Assembly: GCA_024280995.1 (NCBI GenBank) | Contig: JAMXLM010000015.1 | Location: forward strand, 62,001-126,000 | DNA: 64,000 nucleotides | From: Candidatus Dormiibacterota bacterium | Lineage (GTDB): Bacteria; Chloroflexota; Dormibacteria; Dormibacterales; Dormibacteraceae | Direction of reading: 5' to 3' | Shown here: one piece after another, positions 7,551-16,134 of the stretch | How the letters are laid out: the number at the start of each line of letters is the position of its first letter | Position numbering within the stretch: the first letter of the stretch is position 1 | Notes under the pieces: generated by a model | Told to the model about the DNA's origin: nothing | The model's input: only the letters and a program-made list of their open reading frames with translations | The model's database searches: none | Made by a program: the position numbers and the translations under genes

Positions 7551-9131
7551 TCAAACGACGGAATCAGGCTGGTAAGCCCCGAAGACCTCCCCGAGCGTCG
7601 CGCTGATCTCCCCGACCGTCGCATAAACCCTCACCGCGTCGATCGTCGGCGGCACGATCGATGAGCCGTCGCGCGCCGCACGCTCGAGCTTCGCCAGCGC
7701 ATCGCGCACCGCCCCGTTGTCCCGCTCCTTCCGCAGCCGCCGCAGCCCCTCGACCTGCTCCTCCTCGATCGCGGGGTCGATGGCGAAGGGGTCCGGCCCC
7801 TTCTCGCCATCCTTGACGACAAAGCAGTTCACACCGACGACGCCACGCTCCCCGCTGTCGATCTCGTTCTGGATCCGGTAGGCGGACTCGGCGATCTGCT
7901 CCTTGAACCAACCGGACTCGATGCACCGCAAAGCGCCCCCCAGCTCGTCGATCTTGTCCAGCTCGACCCGCACCCGGCTTTCTATCTCGGCTGTCAACGC
8001 CTCGATCGCGTATGAGCCTCCGAGCGGGTCGACTACTTTCGTGATCCCGGTCTCTTCGAGGATCACCTGCTGCGTCCGAAGCGCCAGCGTCGCAGCATCC
8101 GGTGTCGGCAGACCCAGCACCTCGTCGTAAGCCGACGTGTGCAGCGTCTGCACCCCGCCGAGCACCGCCGCGAGCGCGTTGAGGCTGACGCGGATCACGT
8201 TGACGAGGGGCTGCTGCGCGGTGAGGTTGGAGCCGGCCGAGAACGCAAAGATGCGCAGGGCGCGGCTCTCGGGGTTCTTCGCCCCGAACCGCTCGGCCAT
8301 GATCCAGTCCCACACCCGGCGCGCCGCCCGAAACTTGGCGACCTCTTCGAGCAGCTCCATGTCGGCGGTGAGAAACGTGAACAGCGACGGCGCGAAGTCG
8401 TCGACCGACAGCCCCTTTTCGATCGCCGCATCGCAGTAGGCGATGCCGTTCGCGAACGTGAAGGCCAGCTCCTGGATGGCGTTGGCGCCGGCCTCGCGCA
8501 TGTGGTAGCCGCTCATGCTCAAAGGCGTCCAGCTCGGAAGGTGGCGCGCGCAGTATTCGATGACGTCGGCGACGATCCTGAGCCCCGCCCGCGGTGGATA
8601 GATCTGGGTGCCACGGGCGATGTACTCCTTGAGGACGTCGTTCTGGATGAGGATCCGAGTTGCGTTCGGGTCCTGGCCCTTCTTCTCCGCCAGCGCGACG
8701 TTGAGCGCAAGCCACAGGTGCCCGATCGAGTTCGCGGTGGTGCGGATCTGGCGCACGGCCTGCAACGGGATGCCGTCGAAGAGCACCTCCATGTCGGCCA
8801 GGGAGTTGATCGCGACCCCGACCCTGCCGACCTCACCCCGCGCGTGCGGATGGTCAGAGTCGAGGCCGAGCTGCGTCGGCAGGTCGAGCGCGACCGAAAA
8901 GCCGGTCTGCCCCGCCTTGAGGAGCTCCTTGAAGCGCCCATTCGTCTGCCCGGCGGAACCGAACCCCGCGTACTGACCCATGATCCAGGGCTTCTCGAGG
9001 TACATGAGCGGAGTGATGCCGCGCGTGTAGGGCGGCCGGCCGGGCGCCTCCGGCTCATCGGCGTGCACGGCGTGCGTCTGGGCGGCGCCGTAGACCGGCT
9101 CGAGCGGGATTCCAGACCTTGTCTCAGCCAT
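7551..9131 (-). CDS. Cobalamin-dependent acyl-CoA mutase large subunit (methylmalonyl-CoA mutase family)
   Basis: 526 residues covering the TIM-barrel substrate domain only; the C-terminal B12-binding domain is absent, so a separate small subunit must come from elsewhere. Motifs include KPWIMGQYAGFGSAGQTN, GFSVALDLPTQLGLDSDHP and SMSGYHMREAGANAIQELAF. Y54, R185 and H210 correspond, by motif matching from memory, to the Tyr, Arg and His of methylmalonyl-CoA mutase. Retaining Tyr and Arg argues for a carboxylated acyl-CoA rather than isobutyryl-CoA. ATG 9131 has AGAGAGG upstream. It is in a unit with HpcH and MaoC genes and probably isomerises a branched intermediate. Confidence 0.88.
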   Translation of the reverse strand: MAETRSGIPLEPVYGAAQTHAVHADEPEAPGRPPYTRGITPLMYLEKPWIMGQYAGFGSAGQTNGRFKELLKAGQTGFSVALDLPTQLGLDSDHPHARGEVGRVGVAINSLADMEVLFDGIPLQAVRQIRTTANSIGHLWLALNVALAEKKGQDPNATRILIQNDVLKEYIARGTQIYPPRAGLRIVADVIEYCARHLPSWTPLSMSGYHMREAGANAIQELAFTFANGIAYCDAAIEKGLSVDDFAPSLFTFLTADMELLEEVAKFRAARRVWDWIMAERFGAKNPESRALRIFAFSAGSNLTAQQPLVNVIRVSLNALAAVLGGVQTLHTSAYDEVLGLPTPDAATLALRTQQVILEETGITKVVDPLGGSYAIEALTAEIESRVRVELDKIDELGGALRCIESGWFKEQIAESAYRIQNEIDSGERGVVGVNCFVVKDGEKGPDPFAIDPAIEEEQVEGLRRLRKERDNGAVRDALAKLERAARDGSSIVPPTIDAVRVYATVGEISATLGEVFGAYQPDSVV

Positions 9132-9150
9132 GTCGGAACCTCTCTGGATG

Positions 9151-9915
9151 CTACCCCTGAGCGTCGCGGCGGAGCGTCGACGCCGCACCGAAGAGCATCA
9201 GCTCGTTGTTGCTGACCGTCATGAACCGAACCCCTTGCTCGACCCAGAATCGCGCCGATTTCGCGTCCGGCACCCAGATGCCGACCGCGACGCCCCGCTC
9301 CGCCGCGCGCTCGACGATCTCCGAGATCGCCTGCCGCACCGTCGGGTGGTCAAACTGGCCCGCCAGGCCTAGCGAGGTCGAAAGGTCGTACGGCCCGATG
9401 AAGATCACGCCGAGGCCTTCGATGTCGAGGATCCCGCCCAGGTCGGTGGTCGCCAGGCGAGCCTCGACCTGCAGCACGATCAGCGGCTGGTCCGCGCCCT
9501 CCGCGGTCAGAGAGGGGAAGGGGAGCGCGGAGTAGTGGAGCTGCCTCGTCGACGGCGATGCACCGCGCGATCCGTGTGGCGGAAAGCGGGTCAGCCGAAC
9601 GGCAGCTGCGCCTGCTTCGGCCGAGGTGACGCCCGGGGTCACGATCCCTGCGGCGCCGAGGTCGAGCGCCTTGCCCACGTCATGGGGTGCGCTGAGAGGC
9701 ACCCGCACGAAGGGTGCCGTGTCCGAAGCCTGCGCCGCGCGAATCAGATGCGGCAGCGTCTCGGGTCCGTAAGGGCCGTGCTCGAGGTCGAGGATGACGA
9801 AGTCCCAACCCGACCAGCCGATGATCTCTACGACCTCAGGACTCGGCGTCTGAATCCAGGTTCCGTACACGACCTCGCGCGAGGCGAGCGCCTGCCTCAG
9901 GCGCTCCGCTTTCAT
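9151..9915 (-). CDS. HpcH/HpaI aldolase family protein
   Basis: A 254-residue TIM-barrel class II aldolase or acyl-CoA lyase. Visible motifs are WDFVILDLEHGPYG (acidic metal ligand), LGAAGIVTPGV, IVLQVEA and FIGPYDLSTSLG (Asp). The family cleaves or forms C-C bonds at 2-oxo or CoA-ester substrates with Mg2+ or Mn2+. The ATG at 9915 overlaps the MaoC stop as ATGA, which favours it over the longer open frame. It lies between MaoC hydratase and the acyl-CoA mutase, consistent with hydration, then cleavage or rearrangement. Confidence 0.9.
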   Translation of the reverse strand: MKAERLRQALASREVVYGTWIQTPSPEVVEIIGWSGWDFVILDLEHGPYGPETLPHLIRAAQASDTAPFVRVPLSAPHDVGKALDLGAAGIVTPGVTSAEAGAAAVRLTRFPPHGSRGASPSTRQLHYSALPFPSLTAEGADQPLIVLQVEARLATTDLGGILDIEGLGVIFIGPYDLSTSLGLAGQFDHPTVRQAISEIVERAAERGVAVGIWVPDAKSARFWVEQGVRFMTVSNNELMLFGAASTLRRDAQG

Positions 9916-10355
9916 GAAGGCGGAGTCTTGTGCAGAAGGATCTTGATCGTGCCCGCCACGCAAACCTCGTTGTGCTGGTTGCAGATCTCGAAGTCGAGAT
10001 CGGCGAGGCCGCGCCCGTCGCCGCGCGGCTGCAGGGCCGCGACCCTGGACGTGTAGGTGATGGTGTCGCCAAGCTTCACCGGGCCGGTGAAGCGCACTTT
10101 GTCGAAGCCATAGAGCGCGACGACCGCCTGGCCCGAGATAGGCGCCATCCCGGTCATCATCGAGACAAGCAACAGGCCGTGCGCGATGCGGGTGCCGAAC
10201 GGTCCCTTCGCCGCGAACGCGGCGTCGTTGTGGATTGGGTTCCAGTCGCCACTGACCGCGCTGAACATTGCGATGTCGGTTTCGGTCAACGTTCGTCCGC
10301 GTGTCCCAGCGAACACGTCGCCGACGCTCAACTGATCGAAGTATTTGTCCAGCAA
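9912..10355 (-). CDS. MaoC-like (R)-specific enoyl-CoA hydratase/dehydratase
   Basis: A 147-residue single hotdog-domain protein. The hydratase 2 dyad is visible as DWNPIH (D37 and H42), followed by FGTRIAHGLLLVSMMTGM. It hydrates trans-2-enoyl-CoA or dehydrates 3-hydroxyacyl-CoA. It begins with TTG at 10355 after GGGGTAGG, is first in the leftward unit, and is divergent from the SDR at 10446. Operator b lies between them. It is the only obvious enoyl-CoA hydratase in the cluster. Confidence 0.9.
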   Translation of the reverse strand: MLDKYFDQLSVGDVFAGTRGRTLTETDIAMFSAVSGDWNPIHNDAAFAAKGPFGTRIAHGLLLVSMMTGMAPISGQAVVALYGFDKVRFTGPVKLGDTITYTSRVAALQPRGDGRGLADLDFEICNQHNEVCVAGTIKILLHKTPPS

Positions 10356-10415
10356 CGCCTACCCCTGTACCGGCGTCGGAATCATATAGCGCGCCGGTGA
10401 CCCCGTCATGCTAAA

Positions 10416-10429
10416 CAAACGCTCGTTAG
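10416..10429. promoter_or_regulatory. Operator site b (CAAACGCTCGTTAG)
   Basis: A perfect match to CNAACGNNCGTTNG. It sits in the spacer just upstream of the rightward -10 box, where a bound repressor would occlude RNA polymerase. It is shared with the leftward MaoC unit. Confidence 0.78.
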
Positions 10430-10433
10430 CCAA

Positions 10434-10439
10434 TACAAT
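10434..10439 (+). promoter_or_regulatory. -10 element TACAAT of the SDR/MFS/LLM operon
   Basis: TACAAT lies six bases before the ATG at 10446, so the mRNA is expected to be leaderless. No good -35 was found; operator b occupies that region. Confidence 0.5.
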
Positions 10440-10445
10440 CTGCCG

Positions 10446-11198
10446 ATGAGATTCACCGGCCAGACCGCTGTGGTCACCGGTGCAGGGCGCGGCATGGGCA
10501 AAGCGGTGGCATCCGCACTCGCCGCAGAAGGCGCGCGCGTCGTGGTCGCCGAGGTCGATGAGACGGCGGGCCGCGAAACGGTGGATGCGATCAACGCAGC
10601 AGGCGGCGAAGCGATTGCGGTGGTTGCCGACGTCAGCCGAGTCGACGACATCCGCAAGCTTTTCGCGCGGACGGTCGAGACGTTCGGGACCGTCGACATC
10701 CTCGTCAACAACGCGGGCATAGGCATCGCCAAGCCGCTGATCGAGTACACCGAGGCGGACTGGGATCGGCAGCTCGACGTCAACCTCAAAGGGATGTTCT
10801 TCGCCACGCAGGAGGCTGCGCGAGTGATGATCCCGAAGCGTCGCGGCAAGATCGTCAACTTTGCGTCGACCGCCGCGTTCGTATCGTCGTCGACGCCCGA
10901 AACCGCTTACGACATCAGCAAGGGTGGCGTTCGTCAGCTGACGGTCTCAGTGGCGGCCGAGCTCGCGCCTCACCAGGTCAACGTCAATGCGGTGGCGCCG
11001 GGGACGATCATGACCGACCTCACGCTTCGCGTTCTCGACACCCCGGAGAAGATGCAGCGAGCCGCGGCCAAGATTCCGATGAACCGCCTGGGTGATCCAC
11101 AGGACATGGTCGGGCCGGTGCTCTTTCTCTGTTCGGCCGACGCCGATTACGTCACCGGCCACACGCTGGTCGTCGACGGCGGGTGGATGCTGTTCTGA
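10446..11198 (+). CDS. SDR family NAD(P)-dependent oxidoreductase
   Basis: A 250-residue classical SDR with TGAGRGMG at residues 12-19, NNAG at the end of strand 4, an active-site Ser in FASTAAF, and YDISKGG as the Tyr/Lys pair. The C-terminus is YVTGHTLVVDGG. It heads an eight-gene rightward operon that continues through the MFS, LLM and amino-acid-type enzymes to 17821. The start lies immediately after a TACAAT box and has no ribosome site, which supports leaderless translation. Its substrate is unknown but is presumably an alcohol or hydroxyacyl-CoA of this pathway. Confidence 0.92.
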   Translation: MRFTGQTAVVTGAGRGMGKAVASALAAEGARVVVAEVDETAGRETVDAINAAGGEAIAVVADVSRVDDIRKLFARTVETFGTVDILVNNAGIGIAKPLIEYTEADWDRQLDVNLKGMFFATQEAARVMIPKRRGKIVNFASTAAFVSSSTPETAYDISKGGVRQLTVSVAAELAPHQVNVNAVAPGTIMTDLTLRVLDTPEKMQRAAAKIPMNRLGDPQDMVGPVLFLCSADADYVTGHTLVVDGGWMLF

Positions 11199-12379
11199 CC
11201 TCAACAGAGGCAATCAGCGGCGGCTCGCTTTTCGGCTTTCGACCGAGGCTGTGGTTGACGACCTTCGGCCACATGGTCATCGACTCGAACCCGGCGCTGC
11301 TGTTCGCGCTCGTGCCGCTGATCGTTACGCACCTTCGCATCGACTTCGCGCAGGCAGGCGCGCTGGTGACCGTGCTGCTTCTCACCTCCAGCATCACTCA
11401 GCCGCTCTTCGGCCTCGTGCAGGACCGGCGCCCGGGTTTTCCGGTGGCCAGCCTCGGTCTGCTCGTCGCCGGCACCGCGATGGCTGCGACGGGATTCGCC
11501 TCAACGTTCATTCAGACCCTCGCCCTCGTCATCGTCGCCGGCATCGGTGTGGCGGCTTTCCACCCGCAGGCGGTGGCGCAGGCAGGCCGAGCGAGCGCGG
11601 GACGGACGGAGTGGGGGATCGCCGTTTTCTTCACCGGGGGCTCGACGGGGACGGCGCTGATGTCGCTTGCCATCGTGCCGCTGGCATCCGTCTTCGGCAC
11701 CCGCGCAACCGCCGTGGCGGTGATCCCGGCGGTCGTGGCTTCCGCGCTTTTCGCCCGCCCGGACGTCAGCGTGAGGGCAGCTCCGCGGGCTGTTGGCGGT
11801 GCGATGAGGGCATCGCTGCAGGCGGTGAGGCTTCCCCTCTCCCTGCTGCTTTCGATCTCGATACTCCGCTCGGCAGTGCTGACCGCCTACCTTGCGTTCC
11901 TGCCGGCTCTCGCGACCTATCGCAGCGGCAGCCTCGCCGTGGGCGGCGCCGCGCTTGCCGTCTTTCTGCTGGCCGGTTCTGCCGGGGCGCTGCTCGGCGG
12001 GGCGGCGGCCCACGCGTTTGGGAGCGCGCGAGTGGTCGCCGTCTCCCTGGTCGGCGGGTTCCTCGGTCTGCTGCCCGCGCCATGGCTGCCGGCGGGGGTG
12101 CTGGTGCCCTGGATGTTCGTCGCCGGCATCCTGCTGTTCGCGTCGGAGGCGCAGGTCACGGCGCTCGCCCAGCGGCTCCTGCCGGCGTTCGTCGGGATCG
12201 CGTCGAGCCTGATGATGGGCGTTGGTCTCGGGATCGGCAACTTCGGCGCGCTTCTGGCCGGCGTCATCGCCGACCGCCGCGGGATTCCAGTCGCGCTGAC
12301 CGCAATCACGCTGCTGATGCTTCCGGCGATCGCCGCTTCGCTCGGGTTTCTGCAGGCGACGCGCCGAGGCTTGCCCTGA
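11183..12379 (+). CDS. MFS transporter, fosmidomycin-resistance (Fsr)-like
   Basis: 398 residues with about 11 to 12 hydrophobic segments. The N-terminal block WLTTFGHMVIDSNPALLFAL and QPLFGLVQDRRPG resembles the Fsr-like branch of the major facilitator superfamily, which mostly contains exporters. It starts 16 bases inside the SDR gene and abuts LLM 4, so it is embedded in the catabolic operon. It could import the substrate or export a toxic intermediate; direction cannot be told from sequence. Confidence 0.85.
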   Translation: MDAVLTSTEAISGGSLFGFRPRLWLTTFGHMVIDSNPALLFALVPLIVTHLRIDFAQAGALVTVLLLTSSITQPLFGLVQDRRPGFPVASLGLLVAGTAMAATGFASTFIQTLALVIVAGIGVAAFHPQAVAQAGRASAGRTEWGIAVFFTGGSTGTALMSLAIVPLASVFGTRATAVAVIPAVVASALFARPDVSVRAAPRAVGGAMRASLQAVRLPLSLLLSISILRSAVLTAYLAFLPALATYRSGSLAVGGAALAVFLLAGSAGALLGGAAAHAFGSARVVAVSLVGGFLGLLPAPWLPAGVLVPWMFVAGILLFASEAQVTALAQRLLPAFVGIASSLMMGVGLGIGNFGALLAGVIADRRGIPVALTAITLLMLPAIAASLGFLQATRRGLP

Positions 12380-13380
12380 TGCGCTTCGGCATCGGCATGT
12401 ACAGCGCACAGCGACCGCCCGACTCGCCATATACGCACGGCGAGCTGTACGCGGACATGCTCCGCCAGGCGCGGATCGCCGACGAGGCGGGGCTCGACTC
12501 GTTCTGGATCGCCGAGCACCACTTCGCCGACGACGGCTACGCGGCCGCCGTCATACCGGTCTGCGCCGCCGTCCTGGGCGCGACCACCAGGCTGACGGCC
12601 GGCACCGCGATCGCGATCGCTTCCTTCTACAACCCGATCCGGCTGGCCGAAGATGCCATCGCGCTCGACCTGCTGAGCGGTGGACGATTCGTGCTCGGCA
12701 TCGGAACCGCCTACCGCCCGCAGGAGTTCGCGGGCATGGGCATCGAGCCATCGACCGACGAAGCCCGTCTCGAAGAGGTGCACGAGATCCTCGAAAAGGC
12801 GTTCACCGGCCGGCCGTTTTCTCATCGCGGCCGTTTCTATGAGGTTCCAGAGCTGACCGTGACGCCGGCGCCTCTCACCGAGGGTGGGCCTCCGATCATG
12901 CTCGCGGGTGACGGGGTCGCGGATCGGGACGCCGCCCGGGCAGGCGAGCGCGGCAAGCGCTACCAGGTCGATCCCTCATTGCCGCTGGACGAGGTGGAGC
13001 GCCTGGTGGGCATCTACGACGCGGCGTTCAACAGGAAGCCAGGCGAGCCGGGGCTGGAGCTGCCGCTGTTCAACTACGGCTACGTCAGCGACGACTCCGA
13101 CCCATGGGCGGAGATTCGCGACGGCTTCACGTATCTCCGCCAGACGTACGACCGGTGGGCGGGCCGCGCGGTTCGGGACGTACGTCGAGAGGATCATCGT
13201 CTGATCCTCGGCACTCGCGATGAGGTGGCGAACCAGGTGCTCGATTATCACCGCATGTTCGGCGACCGGCTGCACTTCATCCTCCGCCTCAACTATCCCG
13301 GCCAGGACCCGAAGCGCTCCGACCGGGCGATCGAGGCGTGGGCCGAGGTAGCGCAGTCGGTGCGGCGCAAGCTCGCGTGA
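12379..13380 (+). CDS. Luciferase-like monooxygenase, LLM 4 (EHHF type)
   Basis: 333 residues, ATG 12379 sharing one base with the MFS stop. Motifs: MRFGIGMYSAQRPPDSPYTH, FWIAEHHFADDGYAAA, LLSGGRFVLGIGTAYRPQEF. It belongs with LLM 8 (23718) as a subgroup, sharing the SAQRPP/SGQRPP start and the DGF.Y.R..YDRW block near residue 250. Flavin-dependent oxidation is likely by family; the substrate is unknown. Confidence 0.88.
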   Translation: MRFGIGMYSAQRPPDSPYTHGELYADMLRQARIADEAGLDSFWIAEHHFADDGYAAAVIPVCAAVLGATTRLTAGTAIAIASFYNPIRLAEDAIALDLLSGGRFVLGIGTAYRPQEFAGMGIEPSTDEARLEEVHEILEKAFTGRPFSHRGRFYEVPELTVTPAPLTEGGPPIMLAGDGVADRDAARAGERGKRYQVDPSLPLDEVERLVGIYDAAFNRKPGEPGLELPLFNYGYVSDDSDPWAEIRDGFTYLRQTYDRWAGRAVRDVRREDHRLILGTRDEVANQVLDYHRMFGDRLHFILRLNYPGQDPKRSDRAIEAWAEVAQSVRRKLA

Positions 13381-14354
13381 GCGTCACCACCGTGGAGACG
13401 ATCGACACCCACACGCTTGGCGAGCCGACGCGCATCGTGCTGGACGGCTTTCCCGAGCTCCGCGGCCGGACCATGAAAGAGCGCTCACGGGACATGCTCC
13501 GCCGTCACGGCGCCATGAGGCGTGCGCTCATGTGGGAGCCGCGCGGACATCACGTGATGTTCGGCGCGGTCGTCGTGGAACCCGCGTCGCCCGGTGCCGA
13601 CCTCGGCCTGGTCTTCATGGACGGCGGCGGCGCGGTCGACATGTGCGTGCACGGGACGATGGGCGCCGTTACGGCGCTCGTCGAAACCGGCCGCCTGAAG
13701 GTGCCGCGCGACGGCGTCGTGGTCGTCGACACCCCCGAGTCGGCCGTCAGGGTCCGGGTCCGCCGTCGGGGGAAGCGTGTACCCGGCGTCGAGCTCGAGG
13801 GTGTGCCGAGCCGCTCGGTCGCGCGCGGCCTGACTGCGCGAGTGGCCGGCAAGAAGGTGACCTACGACCTGGCATACGGCGGCAACCTGATCGCGATCGC
13901 CTCCGGAACGGACCTTGGAGTCGCGGTCACCGCCAGGTCGTTTCGGGAGCTGGTCGAACGCGGCATGGAGGTGAAGACGCAGGCCCAGTCGGCTTGGAAA
14001 AGGTCGCGCGGCCGCCTCGGTCCATGGCCCGAGGTCGTGTCGGCGTTGATCTACGCCCGCCTCGCCCCGCGGCGGTTTCGCGACCTGGTCGTGTTTCGCG
14101 ACCACTCGGTCGACCGCTCGCCGTGCGGTTCCTGCGTGTCCGCGTTGATGGCGAACCTGCACGCGAGGGGCAAGCTCGCGACCGGCGAGTGGATCGAGTG
14201 CGAGAACCTCCTCGGCCTGGCGTTTCGCGGGCGGCTGAAGGAGCGCGGAGGCGAGCTGATCCCCGAGCTTTCAGGCTCGGCGTTCATCACCGGGGAGCAC
14301 CGCTTCCGGATCGACTCCCGCGACCCTCTGCGACACGGATTCCAGCTGTCGTGA
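13377..14354 (+). CDS. Proline racemase/4-hydroxyproline epimerase family protein
   Basis: 325 residues, GTG 13377 in a GTGA overlap. The family catalyses proton exchange at C-alpha of cyclic amino acids with two cysteines acting as acid and base. Both are present: C90 in VDMCVHGTMGAV and C250 in HSVDRSPCGSCVSALMA. The first motif is MCVHG rather than the usual MCGHG, and the second CGSC rather than CGTG, so it is a divergent member. Two Cys argue for racemase/epimerase rather than trans-3-hydroxyproline dehydratase, which has Thr at the first position. The OCD-family gene two positions downstream supports a cyclic amino acid or related N-containing substrate. Confidence 0.82.
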   Translation: MSVTTVETIDTHTLGEPTRIVLDGFPELRGRTMKERSRDMLRRHGAMRRALMWEPRGHHVMFGAVVVEPASPGADLGLVFMDGGGAVDMCVHGTMGAVTALVETGRLKVPRDGVVVVDTPESAVRVRVRRRGKRVPGVELEGVPSRSVARGLTARVAGKKVTYDLAYGGNLIAIASGTDLGVAVTARSFRELVERGMEVKTQAQSAWKRSRGRLGPWPEVVSALIYARLAPRRFRDLVVFRDHSVDRSPCGSCVSALMANLHARGKLATGEWIECENLLGLAFRGRLKERGGELIPELSGSAFITGEHRFRIDSRDPLRHGFQLS

Positions 14355-15259
14355 AGATCGGCGTCGTCCTTCCAACGTATCGGCGCCTGGCCTCCGCAGA
14401 GAACATCGCCCGCGCTGCTCAGACCTGCGAATCCCTTGGCTTCGACTCGGTCTGGGTGACCGACCACATCGTCGTACCGACCGCGCATCTCGACTCATTT
14501 GGCCCGACGTTCTTCGAGGCCGTCTCGGTGATGGCATACATCGCGGGCGTCACGCGTCGCGTCGAGATCGGCGCCGCCATCCTCATCGTTCCGTACCGAA
14601 ACCCGCTCCTGCTCGCCAAGATGATGTCGACGATCGACCAGCTGTCGCATGGACGCGTCATCCTCGGGGCGGGTCTCGGATGGCTCGAGGCGGAGTCGGA
14701 GCTGATGGGGGTGCCGCACCGGGACCGGGCGCGGCTCGCCGACGAGTCCCTGGCTACCCTGCGCGCCTGCTGGGAGGCGGACCAGCCGGACTTCCACTTC
14801 GCCCCGCGTCCGCACGGAGGCCGCAGGCTGCCGATACTCGTCGGCGGCGCGAGCACCGCCGCCCTTCGGCGCGCCGTCCACCTCGGCGACGGCTGGATCG
14901 GCGACGACCAGAGCTTTGAGGAGATGCAGGCTTCGCTCGCTCAGCTGGATCGCGAGCTGCAGTCCGCTGGCCGGACCCGCGATGGATTCCAGGTCGCTGC
15001 GCGAACCGGTCTTCAGATCGTGGCCGACAGCGCGGCGGTCACGGCCTCGCCCTCGGAAAAAGGCTGGAAGAGCGAGGAGTTCGTCACCGCCGGCCGGACC
15101 CCATTCCGCGGTCTGCGCGAGGAGGTCGTGGCCGACTTTCGCCGCGCCGCCGAGCTCGGCGTCGACCACCTCGTGTTCGAGTTTCCCGTCTCCCGCGGGG
15201 AGGAGTCGATGGACCTCTTCGAGACGCTGGCGTCGATCCGCGACGAGGCCGGCGTTTGA
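14351..15259 (+). CDS. Luciferase-like (F420-type) oxidoreductase, LLM 5
   Basis: 302 residues starting at GTG 14351 (GTGA overlap). Motifs VKIGVVLPTYRR, DSVWVTDHIVVP, VPYRNPLLLAKMMSTIDQLS and GRVILGAGLGWLEAE place it with LLM 1 in the TDH/SDH subgroup, which often binds F420. It sits between the racemase-like and ornithine cyclodeaminase-like genes. The exact reaction is unknown. Confidence 0.88.
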   Translation: MKIGVVLPTYRRLASAENIARAAQTCESLGFDSVWVTDHIVVPTAHLDSFGPTFFEAVSVMAYIAGVTRRVEIGAAILIVPYRNPLLLAKMMSTIDQLSHGRVILGAGLGWLEAESELMGVPHRDRARLADESLATLRACWEADQPDFHFAPRPHGGRRLPILVGGASTAALRRAVHLGDGWIGDDQSFEEMQASLAQLDRELQSAGRTRDGFQVAARTGLQIVADSAAVTASPSEKGWKSEEFVTAGRTPFRGLREEVVADFRRAAELGVDHLVFEFPVSRGEESMDLFETLASIRDEAGV

Positions 15260-16134
15260 AGCACGTCACGCGCGAGGACATCGAGGCACTGAGCCCACGG
15301 GACGTGGCCGACGCGATGGCGCGAGCGCTGGCGATGGTGGCGCGGGGCGACGCGGTGGCCCCCGTCCGCACCCACATCGACCTGGGTGCCGGGGCCGGCA
15401 CGTTCCTCATCAGCGGCGTGCTCACCGAGCTCGACCTGATGACGGTGAAGGTCATCAGCGTGCGGCCGAAAAACCCGGAAAGCGGCCTGGCCCGGCTGCA
15501 GGGCGGGCTCATGGCTTTCAGAGCGAGCACCGGCGAGCCGCTCGCGACCCTCGACGCGCAGGCCGCGACCGAGGCGCGGACGGCCGCGTGCAGCGCCGTC
15601 TCTTTTCGTCTCCTGGCGCGGCCGGACTCGAGCGTGCTGGTGATATTCGGCACGGGCCCGCAGGGCTCAGCTCACCGCCGGGCGCTGTGCGCGGAGCACG
15701 AGTTTCGCCAGGTGTCGATGGTCGGCCGCGACGACGATGCTTCCGCTGTACTGCGCTCGGCGGACGTGATCGTCACCGCCACCAACTCGACGAGCCCCCT
15801 GTTCGCGGCCGCCGCCGTCCTGCCCGGGACTCATGTGATCTGCGTGGGGAGTGGAGGTCCCGCGGCCATGGAGGTGGAGCCGGAGTTGCTCGGGCGTGCG
15901 TCGGCGGTCCGCGTCGATCACCGGCAGACGTGCATCGAAGAAGCCGGCGAGGTCGTCGCCGCGGTCAGGTCGGGGCTCGTCGACGAGGCGGACGTGCGGG
16001 AGCTGGGCGAGGTCGTGCTCGGCCGCGCGGCGGGTCGCGTCCAGGCAGACGACATCACGGTCTACAAGTCCGTCGGCAACGGAACGCAGGACGCGGCGCT
16101 CGCGGCACTCCTGCTTGGCGTGAACCCGCGATGA
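15256..16134 (+). CDS. Ornithine cyclodeaminase/mu-crystallin family protein
   Basis: 292 residues, TTG 15256 overlapping the LLM stop as TTGA. Conserved features are RTHIDLGAGAGTFLISG, LMTVKVISVRPKNPE, LDAQAATEARTAACSA and a Rossmann loop VIFGTGPQGSAH. The family includes ornithine cyclodeaminases and NAD(P)H-dependent ketimine reductases such as pyrroline-2-carboxylate reductase. Next to a proline racemase homologue, a ketimine reductase or cyclic imine role is most likely, but this is context inference. Confidence 0.85.
   Translation: MKHVTREDIEALSPRDVADAMARALAMVARGDAVAPVRTHIDLGAGAGTFLISGVLTELDLMTVKVISVRPKNPESGLARLQGGLMAFRASTGEPLATLDAQAATEARTAACSAVSFRLLARPDSSVLVIFGTGPQGSAHRRALCAEHEFRQVSMVGRDDDASAVLRSADVIVTATNSTSPLFAAAAVLPGTHVICVGSGGPAAMEVEPELLGRASAVRVDHRQTCIEEAGEVVAAVRSGLVDEADVRELGEVVLGRAAGRVQADDITVYKSVGNGTQDAALAALLLGVNPR

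Noticed and set aside
11092-13380. A 762-codon open frame joining the region antisense or out of frame to SDR and MFS with LLM 4
   Set aside because: Only the last 333 codons look like protein; the first part is out of frame with clear SDR and MFS genes.
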